Source of the DNA: Clytia hemisphaerica
Lineage: Eukaryota; Cnidaria; Hydrozoa; Leptothecata; Clytiidae
Length of the DNA: 64,000 nucleotides
Assembly (NCBI GenBank): GCA_902728285.1
Contig: CACVBU010001172.1
Location: 248,001-312,000, forward strand
Reading direction: 5' to 3'
The position numbers and the translations under genes were made by a program. This document shows positions 11,301 through 20,300 of the stretch, one piece after another. The notes under the pieces were generated by a model. That model did no database searches. It was not told the origin of the DNA and saw nothing but the letters and a program-made list of their open reading frames with translations. Numbering within the stretch: position 1 is the first letter of the stretch; every line of letters starts with the position of its first letter.

Positions 11301-14300
11301 GATGAATTGAAGTGTCGGACGACGGACGAGTTGAAGTGTCGGACGACGGATGAATTGAAGTGTCGGACGACGGACGAGTTGAAGTGTCGGACGACGGATG
11401 AGTTGAGGTGTCGGACGACGGATGAATTGAAGTGTCGGACGACGGATGAATTGAAGTGTCGGACGACGGACAAGTTGAAGTGTCGGACGACGGATGAGCG
11501 ATAACAATTTCTCCGGTTGATGCAAGGATGCGATAGTCAATACGATCTTTCTTCCTCGTGTTCATTGATCGCGCCCACAAACAGCAGTGATGTTGATTGA
11601 ACGGTCCTGTTTGAATGTAGCGTCAGGATGAGATTGAATAAACAATAACGCCGTGTTTGTAACACTGTTCAGTGCATTAATTTATTGATGTGTAGTAATG
11701 TAGTGTTCAAACTGAAAATAAAAATTGAAAGATACTAAGTCTAATGAATGAAAATAAAATAATCTAACTTAGGTACAAAAGGATGTAAGTCTATGAGAAC
11801 AAAAGTAGAAGTAGAAAACAGCAAATGTATAAATGAATGATTGAAGTACTAATATAATGTAAAAGAAAATCTAACTTAACTTAACTTAGGTGCCACAAAT
11901 AGAGACAGAGAAAAGAAACAAAAAACTCACCAGCTGGCCTGAGGTAGAATGCTGTAAGCAGGCAGCAGAACACAGGGTGTGTCAAGACTAACACCAACTG
12001 TGTGAAAATGAAAATTGAATGTGCTTGTATATGTGAGTAACTAAAGAGACTATTGATTGATTTCATTTGATTTGAGTTGACATCATGTCAGAGGAGGTCT
12101 TCACTCCTTGAAGTCTCTGTTGAAGTGAGGTCTGAGTGATGATGTGGCATTTATAGGCAGATCAAAAAGTCTAATTTACAGACCAAAATAAATTATGAGA
12201 AAAATTGAAATAAATTATAACAAAAGGAAATGCATATCAAATTGACATAAAATTAATGAATAAAATACTGACCAAATGCTTATCAAACACAGAAAAATGC
12301 AGAATAACCAAAATGGTGGGAAAAGTGAAATAAAATGCAGACCAAACAAAAACAAACAAAATGGCTGCACACTGAAAGAGGTGAGAGTGTTTGATTGACC
12401 AAAAATGGATTAAAACTAAGGTTTATGCCTTAACAAGGCTGATGTTTCGCTTGCTCCATACATTGTTTCGCAGTCTTCCGAAGGCTGTCGATGCGAGGGC
12501 GATTCTTCGGTTAATATCAATTTTAACGTCTAGGACTGAACTCCCAAGGAAAACGAAGTCACTAATAATGTCGATATTATTTCCTTGATAGTGATTTGGT
12601 TTTGTGAGGAGGTTAGAACTTTGTCAGTGTCTATTTTCATTCCCCATTTAGTGCAGGCATTTTGTAGCTGTGATGTTCAATTTTTGGAAACCAAGGGCGA
12701 GAAGTGTTGTGTCATCTGCATTTTTAATGATGAGAGCGAGATCATTGTCGTCCATAGCAAAACGTTGGGGTACACATCTTATTTCATTGATGACGAACTC
12801 CAAAAATACGTTGAACAAAGTTGGTGACAGCAAACAACCTTGTCGAAGTCCAATCAAAACACTAAACCAATTTGTTAGTTTTCCATCAATAGTTATTGCA
12901 CATTCAGTATTCTCATAAATTTTCTTTATAATGTATGCTGGATAGCATCTTCAATAGGGCTTCTCTCCATATAGTATCAAATGCTGATTTGAAGTCTACA
13001 AAATTAAAATGAACATGGACGTTATGCTCCTTGGCTTTTTCAATGATTTGGCGGGTTATAAAGATGATTCTCTGGAGAAGGACGTGTGTAAAGACTTTAC
13101 CAGGGATGGATATGAGGGGTATTGCACGGTAATTTGACGGGTCGAGCTTATCTCCTTTCTTATGGATAGGGGTAACGATCATTTTCGACCAGTCTAAGGG
13201 TGGTTTCTCTTCATTCCACACTTAGTTAAACAACATGTGCAGAAACTGAATCATTTCATCTCCTCCTGCTTTTAGGACTTCTGCAGTGATCGAATCAACT
13301 CCTGGGGCCTTTCTATGTTTCATACTTTTGATGCTTTTTCTAATTTCATCAATGCTGATTGGTTCGGGATTATTTTCGTTTTCGTAATTTGGGTTAAGTT
13401 CGTTTATTGCATTATCATCAAAAGGAAATTTTTTGTTTAAAATGTTCTTGTTTCTTGTTTTTGTTCTTGAAATGTTCTTCCCAGCATTTTAAAACTTTGT
13501 TTATGTTCGTTTGTTTGTTACCTTTTCTATCGTTAATCGTGTTGATGGGTTACTTGGGTTTCCCTTCAAGTTCTTTTAGAGATTTGAAAAGGTTGTGGCT
13601 GTTATTATTTTTAAAGTCTTTTTCCATTTGGTTTATTTTCACTTTAAATTTTAGGGATTTAAATTTTCGTATTTCTCTCTTTACCGAGTTATTTAGAGTC
13701 CTGTATCTTTCTTTAATGTCGGGGTCTCTGGGATGCTTGATGAAATTAATTCTTGCTTGTCTACGCTGATGACAAAGTAATGCTACGTTTTCTCCAAGTC
13801 CCTCAGATCGTTTATTTCTAAGTCGTCCAACGGTTTCCTCAGTAGCCTTGTTCGTAGTGGTTTTGAATTTATCGTAGAGTTCATCAATATCAGATCCTTC
13901 TAGTAGCATAAGCGGTGCAAATTTTCCGCCTATTGATATCCTGAAGTCTTCTGCAGTGTTTTTGTTTAATAGTTTCTGTACATCATATCGTGTGTTTTTC
14001 TTTCGTGGCCATTTTATTACCTGTTTATCGAAAACAATTGTAGCAATAACGAGTGAATGATCGTAAACGATGTCTGCTGATTGATAGGATCGACTATTTT
14101 TAATACTTCCTTTGTTGTTTTGATTGGTTATAATGAAGTCGATTTGATTCTGTGTTAACCGTATGGCGAAATCCACGTGATCCTTCTATTTTCTTTGTGT
14201 TTAAATAGTGTGTTTGTAAGTAAAAAGTTGTTGATGGCGCAAAATTGAAGCAGGGTGAATCCTCTATCGTTTGTATTTCCTAAACCCTATTGTCCTACAA

Positions 14301-17300
14301 CTTATGGCATTGCTTCATTGAAATCTGTTCCGGGTTTGGCGTTGAAGTCCCCGAGTAGGTAGACAGTAGAAGATTAAGGGAGAGCGTCAATTTTCTGTTG
14401 GATGTCATTATAAAATGATTCAACAAATTCGTCATCATAACTTGAGTCTGGGGCGTAGACTTGAAGGGAAAGTGATTGATCCAGACGACGATTTTAGGGT
14501 TAAACTAATCATTCTCTCTGAATATTGATTATAGTCAACTATGCTGTTTGAAAGTTCCTTTTCGATTACAAATGCTACACCTTGTCGGCGAATTTTGTCT
14601 TTTCTTGTCGAATTTAAAATTACATAGCCGTCCATTTCGAAAATATCGTCATCTTCGGAGCTCCAGTGTGTCTCGGATACACCTAGAACTTTAATGTCTA
14701 AACGTTTCATAGTGTAAAATAGCTATTTTAATTATAATTCTGTCTGGGATGTATTAATCATCGAATGTATATATAAACCCTTAAATTTCGAGCCTTTTGA
14801 CTAGAAATAAATGTCTTTCCCAGGCAAGAAAAATTGAACCTTACTGACAGAAAACACATTTAAAAAATCTTGTTTGAGATATATCCATGATATGCACCAT
14901 TGCAATGTCTTCCACGGACCCAACAGCTGATTGGTTGTAAGTGACGTATTCCAGCCAATACGTCACTTTTAACCAATCAGCTCTTGGGTCCGTGGAAGAC
15001 ATTGTAATAGTGCATATCATGAATAGGAAGTATATCTGTAGAGGTTTGCGATTTAGACTACAATGTGTGTGCTCGCCGTATCGAAAATTGTTAAACTAAA
15101 TTGGTTCCCATGATCTTGGCAAGGCCCAAAAAAAGTTGAAATAGGATTTAATATAAGCCTCGTGGCTCCAATTTTCCAGGTAATAAGTAAACACTTAAAA
15201 ATCCAAATCCTACCAAAAGAATCCGGTTTATTGTTCTACTCGGATGCCATGAGAAATGTAATTTGCGTGATATAGACGTTATTTACTATTTAGACCGAAA
15301 AGAAATGAAGTCATTCTATTGGTTAGAAGTGACGTAAAACTGAAATTTAGCCAATAGAATGGTTTCATTTGGTTTCGGAGCGAAGCGGAACCGTAGTGTG
15401 TAAACATGGTCTTAGACGCTTTGATATAAATCCCCACTGTATACGACAGGCGTAAATATAGTTCTTTGATTCTTTTCAGGGTGATATGATCACGATATTG
15501 AAACAAGTCGATGACAATTGGTTTGAAGGTGAACTGGATGGACAAATTGGTATCTTCCCATCAAATTATATTGAGGTAAACAACTACCTGAAAAAAGTCG
15601 ATCTTTATTTATTTGGTACTTATGTTTACTTTTGTCTTATAATTGTTTTCGTTTTGCTTTTTGGCTTTACTGAAAGAAAGGGAGTTAAGTAGATTAAAGA
15701 TCCGCGTTTTGAGTTGGAGGATGGGAGGGTGTACGAAATGGTCTAATATTCAAACAGGGTGTCTACGGGGCCTTGAAAACCTTGAAAACTTTGAAAAAGT
15801 ATGATTTTTATAGCAAAATTCTTGTTTTGACTCGAGTTATTACTGTAGTCTTGGTGTGGGCGAAAGTTCCGAAATTTTTCTTTCTCGATTTGCTCGCAAT
15901 CATCTATTTCAAACAAAAAAGCTGCCAAACGTCTTTTATGCGCCTCATTCAAGAGTGGAATTCTGTCATTTTAATCAATTTGAGCCTCAAAAAACCTTGA
16001 AAAGACTACGTAGACACCCTGTCAAAACAAACACCAAATTGTAAGTTTATTCTGACGCCCACTAAATGCAACCTGCTGCTTCTACAACCCTTTAATAACA
16101 ATCCTATGAAATTCTTTTCAACTTCAGGTACTCAAAGATCCGATGGTTGTTGAACTCGAACCAGGTATTGTGATGTTTACATAAGTACTTCTGCTGTCAA
16201 ACGGCTCTATCTTGCTTCAATATACATGTGTTTTTATAAGCAAGTGTCTGCCCCTATATCAGACTCGCATTATGCTTTATAGCATTCTATTGTTCTCAAA
16301 CAATAGAGCCATTGTTTAGGTACCCAAAACTGAGTCTGCATATGCTTATAAACGTTATGCTTATAAAAGAAAAACATATTGGCTGCCAGTTTCCCTCTTC
16401 TTGATGTATGTTTTATCGTAAGAAAAAGAATTGGCTTCAAAGACCGTGTTCAATTCCTTACTAAGCAAACTGAGAATCCTTGACGTCATGTAACTTTCAT
16501 TGAGGAAGGAGATAGTGACACAATTTTCTTTTTTTTCTTTTTAATTTGATGAGACTTTAATACCTCAGACAGTGAACAACCTGCAGTTTTTAGTCAATTG
16601 GCACCTCGAAAATCAAAAGGCAACCGTCTCTGTGGCAGAAAAACACAAATGAATTTCAGCATAAACTCGCTACTTCTTCATTATAAAAACAGCTAACATT
16701 CACTAGTCTAACAAGCTAGCCGACTAATTGAGACATAGTAGAAATAAAGCAAAAAATAATAGAGGGAACAATTTTTAGTCTATACAAACTAAATCCCGTA
16801 ACAATAATCGTATCATCATATAACGCCTATACTACTGTATTACACGCATTATAAACGACTCCAGTCTAACATTCACAAACTTTTCATTTTTCAGTATCTG
16901 ACATGAAAAGCGTGAGCTCGTCCAAACAAGACGTAGAGTAAGTTTTTTCCAAGCTCTTTTCACTTTTTAACTTTTTTTGGGAGTTGTTCAAGAAAATAAA
17001 CGAATCAACATTGAGCAATTGGCATAGATTTATCATTGTGAATAGTTTGAGCAATCTCACTCAAACCATTCCCAATGATAAATCTATGACAATTGCTCGT
17101 CAGCTTGTATTTTACAGGCCAAAATATCAAAGATGTTGACTTTTGATTTTTCTGAACAGATGAACTAACTTAAAGGAAGAAATTTAGGCCGGAATTTCTT
17201 TTGGCGGCTGATCAAAACAGTTTTTTCAGCGGGAATTTAATTTGGCGGATGGCTTTAAAAATCAAATTTTGCGGTAATTTAATTCGGCAGATGAAAGATC

Positions 17301-20300
17301 TGCCCAAAAATGTTGTATAATAAGAAAAAACCTGTTTCAGGCCTGAAATAGCACGCATTTGGGGAATGGGTGAGTTCAAATTAAGCTCCAGCCAAAAATT
17401 TCTTCCTTTAAGGTAACCATCAATCATTTATCTTTTTTAGCTTCGAGCAAATTTTCAACGACGTTCTAAGTGAACCAACGTCTCCAAAATCAAAACAACA
17501 AGTAGTCGCTGAAGAGGAACGAATGAATCATGTCAACGATACACGAAACCATAATGGCTACCATCATCATCATGACGATTCGTACAGTGAACCGGAACCG
17601 AGAGAGGTTGAAGAAGAACAACCGGCTGGAACCGAACTTGAAGATTTAGTCGGCAAAGGGGAACCGTGAGTTATTTTTTGAAGTATTAACTTTTGTGAAC
17701 TCATACCAATTCATGCATTTCCATATCCTTTTTATGCCTAAATGTTGCTGTTGAAGTTTTGTTTTTAACTTTTACAATGCCTCCAGAATTTTTGTGGGGG
17801 GGGATTGAATTCACTTGAAACCACTACTCTCGGGTACCTAATAGCCGGGGGGTTTGGAATAAACGGGGGGTTGGAAAAAATCTCAAAACTTAATAAGTGG
17901 GGGGGGGGGTTGGAATAAAAATGTCCTGAGTGGAAAATTTTTGAAAAAGAGGCTAGTACAGCATAATTGGGACAAAAAAACGGAATTTTCAAAAACATTT
18001 TCCCAAAAATTGATAAGCGGGGGGGGGGGTTGGAATAAGAATGTCCTGGGTGGAAACTTTTCGAAAAATTAATTAGCGGGAGGGGGTGCTATAAGGTACC
18101 CGAGACTAGGTTTCCTGGATGTCCCCTTTCAAATACTCTTTCGAGTGAATTATGACTTCTTTTTTTTGCAAATTCTTTTTTATCGCCTCAATATGGCTCT
18201 GTCTTAGAAAGAAATAATATTTTGAAATAATCTTCTCTGAAGAAATGAAAAAGGGCGAATAGTTAAGATAGAAATTGGATTAAGCAGAAATATGAAAAGA
18301 AATAAAGATGGCCTTATATTTAGTATCAGAAAGAATTATGACTCAGTGAGTTCATTGTACTCCAAAGAGAAATACATTGGATAGGTTGTACCTAGAGAAC
18401 GAGAAAACTCGCCCTGAAAATTTGTTGCAAAAGGTTCTATGACAATAATTTTTTCATCCAATATGTTACTTCCCTCGTTATGAATATTTTCAGTATTTTC
18501 AGACTCGCTGCCAGACTTTTTATTTCTAATCCATGGCGTTCTAATCTCTTTCCTCAACAACTGAACTTGTGTTAGTTCTCTGACAATATCCAAGTAATCT
18601 AATCAGTGAAAAATAAAAAGCCTTGCGAAGTGCAACCAAATCAAAATAAAACATAACACATTTTTCTTTAACGATATTTCGACCTCTTACGTCACTACTA
18701 ACCCGATCTCCATTCCTCACGGACATCTCCATTCCTCAATATTCCTCTTCTATTCCTCACCATTCCTCAGCATTCCTCGAACGTTCCTCAGGAATGGATA
18801 TTTCAAAACTTTGTTTTAGCATTCCTCATTTATTCCTCAAACGTTCCTGAGGAATGGACATTTATGACGTTATTCTTAAGCTTTCCTCACTCGTTCCTCG
18901 AACGTTCCTCAAGAATGGAGATATTTCAACTTCATTTCAGCATTCCTCATCTATTCCTCGAACGTTCCTCAGGAATGGTCATTTCTGACGTAATTTTTAG
19001 GTGTTCCTCACTCGTTCCTCGAACATTCCTCAGGAATGGACTTTCATGACGTTATTTTCAAGCGTACCTCACTCGTTCCTCAGGAATGGACATTTCTGAC
19101 GTTATTTTTAAACGTTCCTCACTCGTTCCTCGAACGTTCTTCAGAAATGGAGTTTCATGACGTTATTTTTGTTCCTCGAACGTTCCTCAGGAATGGAGAT
19201 ATTTCTTTTTCACTTTATTGTTCCTCATAGAGAGTCATCTATTCCTCAAACGTTCCTCAGGAATAGACATATATGTAAAGTGTTCATCACTTTTACGTAT
19301 TTTATTATACCCAATACAATTTTTGGTTAATTCTTTTGCAATTATTCAAATTATAATTATAATTAGACAAGTGAAAGATTTTTTGAAACGTCAAAATAAA
19401 TCATCGTATTTGCAGCCGAAAAAACGAATTTAGAAACCAAAACTTCATGATCAAACACAAATACACTCCTGTGCCACAAACCCACTGAGACCTCATCCCT
19501 ACTGGAAAATTTTGCAAAAGTTCGTTCCTGGTGGGAAAATACCCCGGAATTTCATCCCCATTCGAGATTCAATGTTTAAGAATTGCACTCCAAAACCATC
19601 CCCACTGGATTTTTGTTCCACCTTGGAACAATAAAATTCCTATCCCTTATTGAGGAAAAAGTTCCACCGGGGCTGTGAAACATCTATCTCATCAAAAAAT
19701 TGAGTAATTTGGCTAAGAACATTGATGTATGCTTATTAATAGTGGCTCTTATATAGATAAAGATGCGTTTTTTGAGCTGAAAAATCTTTTTTGCAAAAAT
19801 CTGCTTCAGCCATCTTTTACCTACGATAATACCCTACTTCATGCAAAAAAGTGAAAGAACTAATGATCCAATCGGGCTCTGTCACATTCGAGGGTTTGTT
19901 AGTCATGCACCTTTGTGCCAAAATCAGAAACTTTGAATGAGCCAATCTTGAGAAAAGTTGGTAACAAACGGACGCACGAATATGGGTTAATTTAGCTTCC
20001 GTTACTAATGTGTTCTCAAGGACAAAAGTATTTCTCTAGCCCTCTCTCTTTCTCTGGAGGCAGAGCCTGAAATTTTAAACGACATAAAAGTTTTTGATAT
20101 TGAATATCTTATCCATGAAAATGTATTAACAGCTCCGAAAATGTCTTTTCCTGAGGAACAAACGAGGAACACTTTTAAATAACGTCATGAAAGCCCATTC
20201 TTCAGGAACGTTCGAGGAATAGATGAGGAACGATAAAGTGAAGTAGAAATATCTTCATTCCAGAGGAACGTTCGAGGAACGAGTGAGGAACGCTTAAAAA

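Larger units (their letters stand above)
4013..12435 (-). mobile_element. BEL/Pao LTR retrotransposon, full length, decayed frames
   Basis: 8,423 bp on the minus strand with LTRs at both ends, each beginning TGTTAAGG and ending GCTACA (in element sense). The 5-bp target duplication AGGCT is at 4008-4012 and 12436-12440, the size expected of BEL/Pao. Coding order in element sense: Gag-like with zinc knuckle, aspartic protease (DSG), RT with YVDD, Pao-type peptidase/RNase H region, integrase (HHCC and DDE parts), C-terminal BEL domain. The pol part is broken by frameshifts. It sits inside an older LINE in a SORBS intron. Confidence 0.93.
3519..15479 (+). other. SORBS intron filled with retrotransposons
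   Basis: About 12 kb between the two halves of SH3-2. It contains a non-LTR element (3535-4012 plus 12436-14710, minus strand), the nested BEL/Pao element (4013-12435) and foldbacks at 14886-15021 and about 15294-15381. Confidence 0.85.

Noticed and set aside
10866-11504. 212-residue + strand frame (CRTTDE repeats) and further long minus-strand frames over the same array
   Set aside because: They are by-products of the 24-bp minisatellite, whose length keeps all frames open. Only the frame continuous with Gag has coding support.
10868-11510. Possible CRISPR-like array
   Set aside because: Units are contiguous with no unique spacers, and the genome is eukaryotic.
11580-11615. tRNA primer-binding site of the BEL element
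   Set aside because: The sequence next to the 5' LTR does not start with TGG and I cannot match a tRNA 3' end. Left unassigned.
18864-19230. Repetitive frames reading [10 protein letters not shown]
   Set aside because: Produced by the ~60-bp array in the CACTA arms. The mirrored arm gives the same peptide and there is no domain or start context.
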